A stretch of 29,213 nucleotides of DNA from Pararhizobium sp. YC-54 (lineage in GTDB: Bacteria > Pseudomonadota > Alphaproteobacteria > Rhizobiales > Rhizobiaceae). The notes beneath the pieces were generated by a model. It was not told where the DNA came from. It worked only from the letters and a program-made list of their open reading frames with translations, and did not search any database. Positions within the stretch are counted from its first letter, which is position 1. Each line of letters opens with the position of its first letter. Positions 7,561 through 13,903 of the stretch are shown here, piece after piece. Location of the stretch: positions 1-29,213 of the forward strand of contig NZ_JAOYTH010000028.1 of NCBI RefSeq assembly GCF_025847205.1, read 5' to 3'. A program made the translations under genes and the position numbers.

Positions 7561-8859
7561 CTATTCCTTTGCGGTGCGCTCTCGCTTCAGGCGCTGCCAG
7601 AACTCCAGACGCTTCAGCGTCTCGCGCTCAAAGCCGCGCTCCTGCGGCTTGTAAAACCGTGTATCCTTGCTGCGTAACTCCTCCGGAAAGAATTCCTGCC
7701 CGGAGAAGGCATCCGGAAAATCATGATCGTATTTGTAACCCTCGTGATAACCGAGGTCTTTCATCAACTTCGTCGGTGCGTTGAGAATGCTCTTCGGCGG
7801 CGGGATGGAGCCGGTCTGGCGGGCCATCTCCAGTGCCGCGTCAAAGGACCGGTAGCTGGCATTGGATTTTGGCGCGGTCGCGACATAGACGATCGCCTGG
7901 GCGATAAACAGCCTGCCTTCCGGCCAGCCGATCCGCTCGAAAGCGGTCCAGGCGGCAATCACCTGCGGCATGGCGTTGGGATCGGCCATGCCGACATCTT
8001 CGCTGGCGGCACAAGCCAGGCGGCGAAACAGCGTCGCCGGGTCCTCCCCCGCATCCACCATCCTGGCGCCCCAATACAGCGCCGCATCGACATCGCTGCC
8101 ACGCAGGCTTTTGTGAAAGCAGCTCAGCAGATTATAGTGGCCATCCTGCGCCTTGTCGTAGACCGGCATCCGCTTCTGCAGGGCTTTTGACAGACGTCCG
8201 ATGTCGAGATCATCAGCCTCGCCAAGCGACAGGACATCGTCGGCCAGGCCCACGAGATAGCGCCCGTCCCCATCGGCCATGTTGATCAGCGCCGCCCGTG
8301 CATCATCGGTCAGCGGCAACCGCTTTCCGACGAAATTCTCGACCCGCGCCAAGAGCAGTTCGGACGAGGCGGCATCGAACGGATTGAGCGTGAAAACCTT
8401 CAGCCGCGACAGCAATGCCGCCACCAGGCTGAAGCTCGGATTTTCCGTCGTCGCGCCGATCAGGATGACGGAGCCATTTTCGACATGCGGCAGCAACGCG
8501 TCCTGGGTGCTGCGGTTGAAGCGATGCAGTTCATCGACGAAGAGAATGGTCTGCCGGCCGATCATCCGGTTGTTTTTAGCCGTATCGAAGACCTTGCGCA
8601 GATCGGCAATGCCGGACATGACGGCGGAAAGCTGCACGAATTCCATTTTCGCCGAGGTGGCAACAAGGCGCGCGATCGTGGTTTTTCCGACGCCCGGCGG
8701 CCCCCAAAGGATGAAAGACCCGACCGTGCCACCCGATAGCATGCGGGCAATCGGCCCGTTCTCGCCCAGAAGGTGATCCTGACCGATGACGTCGCCCAGC
8801 GTTTCGGGACGAAGCGCGTCGGCGAGCGGTCTATGTGTGTCCTCATCGAACAGCGTCAC
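7561..8859 (-). CDS. rarA: Replication-associated recombination protein A (RarA/MgsA), AAA+ ATPase
   Basis: The 432-aa AAA+ protein of the clamp-loader clade acts at stalled replication forks. It shows RPETLGDVIGQDHLLGENGPI, Walker A GPPGVGKTT (about 53-61), Walker B ILFVDELHRFN (about 105-115), sensor 1 GATTENPSF and the C-terminal tetramerisation region with CFHKSLRGSDVDAALYWGARM and EDVGMADP. The start is taken as GTG 8859, eight bases after GGAGG (8872-8868); a TTG at 8865 lies too close to that Shine-Dalgarno. It follows degP by about 90 bp on the same strand and may be co-transcribed. The gdx promoter and riboswitch lie immediately downstream. Confidence 0.95.
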   Translation of the reverse strand: MTLFDEDTHRPLADALRPETLGDVIGQDHLLGENGPIARMLSGGTVGSFILWGPPGVGKTTIARLVATSAKMEFVQLSAVMSGIADLRKVFDTAKNNRMIGRQTILFVDELHRFNRSTQDALLPHVENGSVILIGATTENPSFSLVAALLSRLKVFTLNPFDAASSELLLARVENFVGKRLPLTDDARAALINMADGDGRYLVGLADDVLSLGEADDLDIGRLSKALQKRMPVYDKAQDGHYNLLSCFHKSLRGSDVDAALYWGARMVDAGEDPATLFRRLACAASEDVGMADPNAMPQVIAAWTAFERIGWPEGRLFIAQAIVYVATAPKSNASYRSFDAALEMARQTGSIPPPKSILNAPTKLMKDLGYHEGYKYDHDFPDAFSGQEFFPEELRSKDTRFYKPQERGFERETLKRLEFWQRLKRERTAKE

Positions 8860-8952
8860 GCGCAACTCCTCCCTTAGGAACGACCGATCGCAGCCGGAGC
8901 AGGACAGCCTGCCCGCTTGTGTCCCTGAGTACGCTTGAGACCGGCAAAACGA

Positions 8953-10419
8953 TCATCGGAAGAACTGACGGATACGCTGCCCGTCACGCTCGATCTCGAC
9001 GCGCCACAATGACGGGTCGTCCTTGGTGATGGTTTCAAGCGTCGTCGACTTGTCGATCGGCATGCCGTTGACGGCGATGATGATATCCTTCGGCTGAAAA
9101 CCGACCCGTGCTGCCGGCGAGCCGCGATTGATCTGCGTGATCACCACACCACGCGAGGAGGTCGACATATGCAGCTCGTCGGCCAGACGCGGTGACAGAT
9201 TGCCGACAACGGCGCCGGCGAAGGGATTGCGTCCTTCGATCAGCCGTTCATCGCGCGGCGATGTTTCCGGTGCTTCTGTCAGCGCAAGCCCGATATCGCG
9301 GCTCTTGCCGTTCTCCAGGACCGTGATCTTCGCCTCATGCCCGACGCCGACCGTGGTCAGCCGGTAGCCCAGCGCATCCGGGTGCTCCACCGCCACGCCA
9401 TTGACCGCGACGATCACCTGCCCCGGCTTCATGCCCGCCTTTTCCGCCGGGCCGCCTTCGATGACCGACGTCACCAACGCGCCCCGCGCCCGGTCAAGCC
9501 CAAGCGCGTCGGCCACTTCCGACGTCACCGGCTCGAAGCTGGCGCCGATATAGGGGCGCGTGAAGCTGCCATTGCCGCCCTCGGCGGACGCGACAAAGAC
9601 CTTGACGAGATTGGCCGGTATCGCAAAGCCGACGCCGTTTGAGCCGCCGCCCTTGGAGAAGATGGCTGTGTTGATGCCGATAAGCTCCCCCTTCATGTCG
9701 ATCAGGCCCCCACCGGAATTGCCGGGATTGATCGAGGCATCCGTCTGAATGAAGAAGCCGAAATCGCCGGAACTGACCTGATTGCGGGCAAGCGCCGAGA
9801 CAATGCCGCTTGTCACCGTCTGGCCGACACCGAAGGGATTGCCGATGGCCAGCACCAGATCGCCGACTTCGACGGCATCGGAATCACCGAGCGGCACGGT
9901 TTCGAACGGACCGTCGGACTTGATCTTCAGCACGGCGAGATCGAGCCGGTCGTCCTTGAGCATGACGGTGGTTTCGAACTCGCGGCCGTCGGCGAGCGCG
10001 ATCTTGATGTCATCGGCGCCCTCGATGACGTGGTTGTTGGTGACGACAATTCCGTTTTTGCCGACAATCACGCCGGACCCGAGCGAAGACTGCTTTTCGG
10101 AGCGGTTCGGCATCTGCTGGCCGAAGAACTGCTCGAAGAACGGATCGTCGGCGAACGGCGACCGGTTCTGAACAGTCTTCTCGGCATAGACATTGACCAC
10201 GGCATTGGCCGTCTGCCTGACCAGCGGTGCGAAGGAAAGCTGCATTTCCGCCTGTTGTTGGGGGACGGCCCTTTGTGCATTGACCGGCTGCGCCTGCACG
10301 GTCGAGGCGGTGGAAACCGCATCGATGCCGGGCTCACTGGGTTTTCCCGCAAAGACCAGACCAGCAGCCAGAACGCCAACGGCGCAAAGGGAAACAAACG
10401 GATAGACAAAACGCGGCAT
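8953..10419 (-). CDS. degP: Do/DegP-type periplasmic serine protease with two PDZ domains
   Basis: The 488-aa protein begins with a hydrophobic signal or anchor segment (about residues 5-24). The trypsin-like domain carries the triad His130 (VTNNHVIE), Asp160 (DRLDLAVLK) and Ser235 (NPGNSGGGL). Two PDZ domains follow, at about 290-375 and 400-485 (carboxylate loops near YIGAS and GAVVGNL). It degrades or refolds misfolded envelope proteins. DegP versus DegQ cannot be settled by sequence inspection. Its start is 27 bp from the edge of the toxin-array repeat, so its promoter must lie inside that repeat or in those few bases. Confidence 0.93.
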   Translation of the reverse strand: MPRFVYPFVSLCAVGVLAAGLVFAGKPSEPGIDAVSTASTVQAQPVNAQRAVPQQQAEMQLSFAPLVRQTANAVVNVYAEKTVQNRSPFADDPFFEQFFGQQMPNRSEKQSSLGSGVIVGKNGIVVTNNHVIEGADDIKIALADGREFETTVMLKDDRLDLAVLKIKSDGPFETVPLGDSDAVEVGDLVLAIGNPFGVGQTVTSGIVSALARNQVSSGDFGFFIQTDASINPGNSGGGLIDMKGELIGINTAIFSKGGGSNGVGFAIPANLVKVFVASAEGGNGSFTRPYIGASFEPVTSEVADALGLDRARGALVTSVIEGGPAEKAGMKPGQVIVAVNGVAVEHPDALGYRLTTVGVGHEAKITVLENGKSRDIGLALTEAPETSPRDERLIEGRNPFAGAVVGNLSPRLADELHMSTSSRGVVITQINRGSPAARVGFQPKDIIIAVNGMPIDKSTTLETITKDDPSLWRVEIERDGQRIRQFFR

Positions 10420-10445
10420 GAAATCAGTCCCATCGAAAGCAATCT

Positions 10446-10712
10446 AGCGGACACAGAGATAGGATGTCAGCTGGCAAATGCAAAGCGGCCGATCACAGAA
10501 AAAACGCGAGCGTTTTTCCCCGTCTCCGCATCCGCGATTATCATGAGGAACCTGCGGAAGAGAGCTGGCCCCATGGACAACACGCAAACCACGCTGATCT
10601 ATAAACTCACCCAATTGCGCCTGATGATCGCCGCCGCGACCGTGCAGGCTTTGTTGCGCAAGGCGAACTTCAATCCCGATCAGCCAAGAGTTCCGGCTGG
10701 CGAGCCCGGCGG
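10446..10712 (+). repeat. 267-bp direct repeat, copy 1 (toxin 5' flank and N-terminal module)
   Basis: This segment is 97% identical (7 mismatches, no gaps) to 11924-12190, offset 1478 bp. It covers 127 bp upstream of the toxin ATG and the first 46 codons of toxin 1. It begins with AGCGGACACAGAGATAG and ends within GAGCCCGGCGG. It also contains the inverted repeat AAAAACG/CGTTTTT with a CGAG loop (10502-10517 area). Beyond both edges the two copies are unrelated, a clear recombination boundary. Confidence 0.95.
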
Positions 10713-10992
10713 TGGCCAATGGACAGATGGCGGAGGCTTTGGTTCCATCCAGCGACGATCGCCACTCAATGCTTCATCCGAGTCGTCAATGACTTCTGGA
10801 GGTGGTAGTTACGAGGTTGCTACCACTTGTGCAGAGCATATTGCTACCTCATGCAGGGGTTCCGTGATGCGCGAATTTCCAAGTCAGTATCTCGATGTTG
10901 AAATTGACGACGTGAGACGCGATGCTCAATCGGGAAACGCAGCAGCAAGAAAAGCTCTTAAGCTTATGTTTGACAAGAGGTTTCAGAAATGA
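10573..10992 (+). CDS. Putative polymorphic toxin 1 (PRVPAG-GGQWT module plus unrecognised C-terminal domain)
   Basis: The 139-aa protein has a modular N-terminus of about 55 residues. A helix (LIYKLTQLRLMIAAATVQALL) is followed by NFNPDQPRVPAGEPGGGQWTD, a linker motif I associate with small toxins in alphaproteobacteria. The C-terminal domain, after a Ser/Gly-rich linker, reads TTCAEHIATSCRGSVMREFP and ends ARKALKLMFDKRF. I cannot assign a catalytic family. It is AT-richer than its neighbours. The ATG at 10573 is preceded by GGAAGAGAG; an in-frame ATG at 10543 would add ten residues. Its stop overlaps the next gene's start by four bases (ATGA), as expected for a toxin/immunity pair. Toxin status is inferred from architecture and context. 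Confidence 0.7.
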   Translation: MDNTQTTLIYKLTQLRLMIAAATVQALLRKANFNPDQPRVPAGEPGGGQWTDGGGFGSIQRRSPLNASSESSMTSGGGSYEVATTCAEHIATSCRGSVMREFPSQYLDVEIDDVRRDAQSGNAAARKALKLMFDKRFQK

Positions 10993-11234
10993 AGAATAAA
11001 CTCAGCCACCCGATATACGGAATTCTTTCCTTCCTCGATGAAAGGCGAATTTACTATTCAATCGTCCGAAACAGACCGGATGCGATCGATGTATTTGCGA
11101 CGCTTGTTGGAATGAGGATTGAGATTTCCATCTTCGAGGACGGCCATCTTGAATATTCAAAGTTTGAGGGCGATGAAAGGGTCTTCTCTGATAGAGATGA
11201 GCTTCTTTCTCTCTTGGATGCCGCCTCGAATTAA
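10989..11234 (+). CDS. Putative immunity protein for toxin 1
   Basis: The 81-aa acidic, soluble protein starts MKNKLSHPIYGILSFLDERRIYYS and contains RIEISIFEDGHLEYSKFEGDE, a predicted two-strand beta hairpin followed by a helix. I recognise no named domain, although the pattern IYYS-R-DAI-V-G-R-EI-FEDG-EY resembles small immunity proteins seen after toxin genes. Its ATG overlaps the toxin 1 stop (ATGA), so the two are translated together. Position, size and charge all fit a cognate antitoxin. A role as a second toxin subunit or regulator cannot be excluded. Confidence 0.65.
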   Translation: MKNKLSHPIYGILSFLDERRIYYSIVRNRPDAIDVFATLVGMRIEISIFEDGHLEYSKFEGDERVFSDRDELLSLLDAASN

Positions 11235-11269
11235 CAAGTGGAATCTGGCCGGATTGGGAGGAGAAATTT

Positions 11270-11581
11270 GTGAGAGAATACGTCGCCAAATCCCCTGGAT
11301 TCCGGGCGTTTACCAGAGCGATGATTCAAGATCGCCAAATGTTCGAATCCCAAGACGAACTCATCGATTTCGGGATTGGCCACGTGTTGCACCAGTTCCC
11401 CGAAGCGGCCGATGATCTCGATAACTTTCTCGACCACTGGCTGAGCGCGGATGCGACGGACCAGCAATTGGAAGATCTCTGGGCCGCCTCGAACGCGGAC
11501 TTTTTCCTGATCGGTGAAGCGGTTCGACCCTTTCTCACCCGTGTCCTGCAAATGCTGCGAGAGCAACGCGGCACATCTTAG
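11270..11581 (+). CDS. Immunity-like helical protein A (CdiI_2-like)
   Basis: The 103-aa protein starts at GTG 11270, eight bases after GGGAGG (11256-11261). It reads as an all-helical protein with a C-terminal pattern QLEDLWAASNADFFLIGEAVRPFLTRVLQML. The same pattern (hxxLWxxSxAxYxLVGxxxVRxFL) recurs in the genes at 11677 and 12734, so these three are paralogues. The overall layout resembles CdiI_2-type immunity proteins, which I associate with RNase A-like CdiA toxins; this is from memory and needs a profile search. No toxin immediately precedes it, so it may be an orphan immunity gene kept from a lost cassette. Confidence 0.6.
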   Translation: MREYVAKSPGFRAFTRAMIQDRQMFESQDELIDFGIGHVLHQFPEAADDLDNFLDHWLSADATDQQLEDLWAASNADFFLIGEAVRPFLTRVLQMLREQRGTS

Positions 11582-11676
11582 CGTTTCCGCTTTCCGCTGA
11601 ACGAGGACCTCATGACGACGAAGAGCATCATTCCCCCGAAAGTCTACTGGATTTCTCTTGGGGTCTGCTCTCCGAC

Positions 11677-11940
11677 ATGGAGTTGTTCGAAAACGATGAA
11701 GCGCGCATTCGCCTCGGTCTAAACTGCGTGACCCATGCCGGCCCGGACAGAGAAAGCCTGCAGACCTTTATCGACTTTATCGAAGGGCTCGACAAACAAT
11801 CCGTCAGTGACGCCGCCCTGGAAGAGATGTGGGCGCGTTCGCACGCTGGCTACTATCTCGTGGGTCGCGGTCAGGTCAGGAAATTTCTGCGCTTAGCGGC
11901 GGAAATGGCACGACAGCGAATGGAGCGGACACAGAGATAG
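11677..11940 (+). CDS. Immunity-like helical protein B, probably 5'-truncated by a frameshift
   Basis: The open frame from ATG 11677 gives 87 residues, including ALEEMWARSHAGYYLVGRGQVRKFL, homologous to protein A and the gene at 12734. Homology with protein A continues upstream of this ATG in the same frame (LLDFSWGLLSD), where there is no start codon. An ATG with a Shine-Dalgarno-like GAGG exists at 11612 but in a different frame. Adding one C to the run at 11633-11637 joins them into a protein collinear with A from its first residue. This looks like a single-base-deletion pseudogene, or a sequencing error. Its last four codons and stop lie inside repeat copy 2. Confidence 0.5.
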   Translation: MELFENDEARIRLGLNCVTHAGPDRESLQTFIDFIEGLDKQSVSDAALEEMWARSHAGYYLVGRGQVRKFLRLAAEMARQRMERTQR

Positions 11941-12190
11941 GATGTCGGCTGGCAAATGCAAAGCGGCCGATCACAGAAAAAACGCGAGCGTTTTTCCCCG
12001 CCTCCGTGTCCGCGATTATCATGAGGAACCTGCGGAAGAGAGCTGGCCCCATGGACAACACGCAAACCACGCTGATCTATAAACTCACCCAATTGCGCCT
12101 GATGATCGCCGCCGCGACCGTGCAGGCTTTGTTGCGCAAGGCCAATTTCAATCCCGATCAGCCAAGAGTTCCGGCCGGCGAGCCCGGCGG
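11924..12190 (+). repeat. 267-bp direct repeat, copy 2 (toxin 5' flank and N-terminal module)
   Basis: Copy 2 of the repeat at 10446-10712. It supplies the last codons and stop of immunity-like gene B, the 5' flank of toxin 2 and toxin 2's first 46 codons. Of the seven differences from copy 1, four are in the non-coding flank and three in codons, all three silent (GCG/GCC, AAC/AAT and GCT/GCC). The lack of coding change suggests recent duplication or gene conversion. Confidence 0.95.
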
Positions 12191-12737
12191 CGGGAGGTGG
12201 ACTGACGATAGCGGCAGCACAGGCGGCTTTGACGATACCCTTACTTTCATTTCAGAGATTCCTCCACACCGGTATACTATCGATCTGAGGCAGCATGAAA
12301 ACTACTATGGCGGGCACGCCATTGCACGCCATGTAGGAAAGACGGATGCCGAACTATTGGATCGAGTGAACACACCAGATGTTGTGATCCGATTGGGGTG
12401 GCTGGGTCCTGTGAAGGAACTTCAAGTTGGTGGACAAGCGGGTACGTTCCTCTCTCTCGTTGACGCGAATGACTTTGTCAACCTTGTGCTGAACAACCCC
12501 GCGAACAACTGGCTTGTCCAGAAACTCGAAGGAGGTGACTTTACAGAATTGAAGCTCTTTCAGCGTTTCGGATATAGAACAGGCAAAGAGGCGTTTCGGT
12601 CGACAAAACATTCATCCGCCTACATAAGACCTACTTATGCGGTCTACGTACTCCTGAGGCCCGATCCCCAGAAACAAGGCAAATTTCGTATTGTGACGGC
12701 CTATCCGACCAATGAACTGCCGGGGAGAAAAAATTGA
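12051..12737 (+). CDS. Polymorphic toxin 2 with RNase A-like (CdiA-CT type) C-terminal domain
   Basis: The 228-aa protein shares the N-terminal module of toxin 1 almost exactly up to PRVPAGEPGGG. The C-terminal domain (about 75-228) fits the bacterial RNase A-like CdiA-CT family: GGHAIARHVGKTDAELLDRV with two histidines (His89, His94), then GTFLSLVDANDFVNLVL, NWLVQKL, and the final strands YAVYVLLRPD and FRIVTAYPTNELP. In the Yersinia kristensenii CdiA-CT a His near the N-terminus and the Thr/Tyr of a T-x-Y motif are catalytic. Here these would be His89, Thr216 and Tyr218. Expected activity is cleavage of cellular RNA. No CdiA stalk or secretion partner is present, so delivery is unknown. Confidence 0.8.
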   Translation: MDNTQTTLIYKLTQLRLMIAAATVQALLRKANFNPDQPRVPAGEPGGGRWTDDSGSTGGFDDTLTFISEIPPHRYTIDLRQHENYYGGHAIARHVGKTDAELLDRVNTPDVVIRLGWLGPVKELQVGGQAGTFLSLVDANDFVNLVLNNPANNWLVQKLEGGDFTELKLFQRFGYRTGKEAFRSTKHSSAYIRPTYAVYVLLRPDPQKQGKFRIVTAYPTNELPGRKN

Positions 12738-13375
12738 TAACGCGGTCAGAGATTTTTCGTGAGTTTGCGGTTTTTCTGCAATCCGACCCCGGCTTCAGCT
12801 TCGAGGAAGGAGAGGAACAGCTCCGCACGGCCGGCCGGCAGATGACGAAGCACAACCGCCGGGAAATGATCAGGCTCCTCAAAGAGTTTGAAACCGGCAA
12901 GAGCAGCTATCGGGACATACAGAGTTTTTGGAACGGTGCCCGCTTCTTTATTGTCGGCGAGGATGCTGTCAGGTCGTTTCTTTACCGGGCGCGACTGGTC
13001 CTGGAACAGTCCTTTTCTCTGCCGGACGTTGAGGACTTGAAAGCAGGCGCCCCCTCCAAAAGAAGAGAAACGCCAACGCAATTATCCCGATCGGAAATTC
13101 GCACACTCCAGCGCCTTGGCGATTTAGTCCGCGATATTGATCACCTTGACCCGCATTTCAAGGCGGACCGCAAAAAGCTCCTATTGGCGCGGCTGACCGC
13201 CGAAGACAAGGTCGGGGTGATGGAACTTGTCGCGGCCGTTGCGCGCGGCGACGTAACGGAATATCTGCTCCAGGCCGAGTGGCACAAAACCGCTGCTGCC
13301 GATCTCGCTTATATGCGGGGAAATGTTGCCAGTTCCATCTATAGCACAGCCCAGTTGATCGACGACAATTCATGA
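12734..13375 (+). CDS. Two-domain protein: immunity-like N-terminal domain plus duplicated C-terminal domain
   Basis: The 213-aa protein starts at TTG 12734, six bases after GGGGAG (12722-12727), with its start overlapping the toxin 2 stop (TTGA). Residues 1-95 resemble the two immunity-like genes upstream (DIQSFWNGARFFIVGEDAVRSFLYRARLVL), making it the best candidate for toxin 2 immunity. Residues about 115-205 (LTAEDKVGVMELVAAVARGDVTEYLLQAEW) form a second helical domain that is repeated in the next gene. The domain junction is a basic Lys/Arg/Pro-rich linker. Whether it is a natural fusion or two merged genes cannot be told from one sequence. Confidence 0.65.
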   Translation: MITRSEIFREFAVFLQSDPGFSFEEGEEQLRTAGRQMTKHNRREMIRLLKEFETGKSSYRDIQSFWNGARFFIVGEDAVRSFLYRARLVLEQSFSLPDVEDLKAGAPSKRRETPTQLSRSEIRTLQRLGDLVRDIDHLDPHFKADRKKLLLARLTAEDKVGVMELVAAVARGDVTEYLLQAEWHKTAAADLAYMRGNVASSIYSTAQLIDDNS

Positions 13376-13719
13376 AGCCACGGATGCGGAAAAAGAAAGG
13401 GAGTAGGCCCGGTCCGGCGGAGAACCGGTTGTCGCCCTGCGATAATTGCACGCTGATGCTCCTTGGCGACCTCCTCTATGCAATCCATGACGCCCGTGTG
13501 CGGGACAGAAGCGCCTTCCGTTCCATGGTGCGCCAACGCCTGACGACCGAAGACCGGAAAGGCATTGCCAAGCTCGTTGCCGGTATTGCGCGCGGCGACG
13601 TGACGGAAGACCTGCTTCGGGCGCGGTGGAAAAATACGGCCGCTGGCGATCAGTTCGTACTGACGTCGTTGACGGATTTTGCCTTCGAGGTCGCGCGCGC
13701 CATCGAGGAACAACCATAG
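13372..13719 (+). CDS. Paralogue of the C-terminal domain of the preceding protein
   Basis: The 115-aa protein overlaps the preceding gene by four bases (ATGA). After a basic N-terminus, residues about 50-112 (LTTEDRKGIAKLVAGIARGDVTEDLLRARWKNTAA) are clearly homologous to residues 145-205 of the preceding protein. The domain is not recognised. It could be a second immunity factor, perhaps for a different toxin type, carried at the array end. The terminator at 13851-13880 follows. Confidence 0.6.
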   Translation: MKPRMRKKKGSRPGPAENRLSPCDNCTLMLLGDLLYAIHDARVRDRSAFRSMVRQRLTTEDRKGIAKLVAGIARGDVTEDLLRARWKNTAAGDQFVLTSLTDFAFEVARAIEEQP

Positions 13720-13850
13720 CGCAGACTGGACACCCACTCTCCATCGCCGGCAATCGAGTTTTTCTTCACCTCTACAGCGCCGCACGTCATTCAGGACGAT
13801 GGCGGTCATTCTTCCTCCCCGGCAGCCTTCCAAGTGCTGGCTGAACGGCA

Positions 13851-13880
13851 AAAGGCCGGACGATCGCTCGCCCGGCCTTT
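13851..13880 (-). terminator. Terminator after rplQ (bidirectional)
   Basis: AAAGGCCGG (13851-13859) and CCGGCCTTT (13872-13880) form a perfect 9-bp stem with a 12-base loop. On the - strand it follows the rplQ stop by about 25 bp and ends in TTTTGCC, so it ends the ribosomal superoperon. It can also end the toxin array from the other side. Confidence 0.88.
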
Positions 13881-13903
13881 CAAATATCAATCCGAAGATT
13901 GAA

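Noticed and set aside
10500..10520. AAAAACG-CGAG-CGTTTTT inverted repeat in both repeat copies as a terminator
   Set aside because: The stem is AT-rich with only two G-C pairs, and the T-run is part of the stem and is followed by CCCC; upstream of toxin 1 there is no + strand gene to terminate. It may still be a regulatory site.
12051..13375. Classical contact-dependent inhibition (cdiBAI) locus
   Set aside because: Only the toxin tip type is shared; no CdiB transporter, filamentous haemagglutinin repeats or pretoxin domain is present in the window.
10446..13719. Insertion sequence or integron explanation for the repeats
   Set aside because: No transposase, integrase, terminal inverted repeats or attC-like sites are visible; the repeat boundaries fall in a coding module, which fits homologous recombination better.
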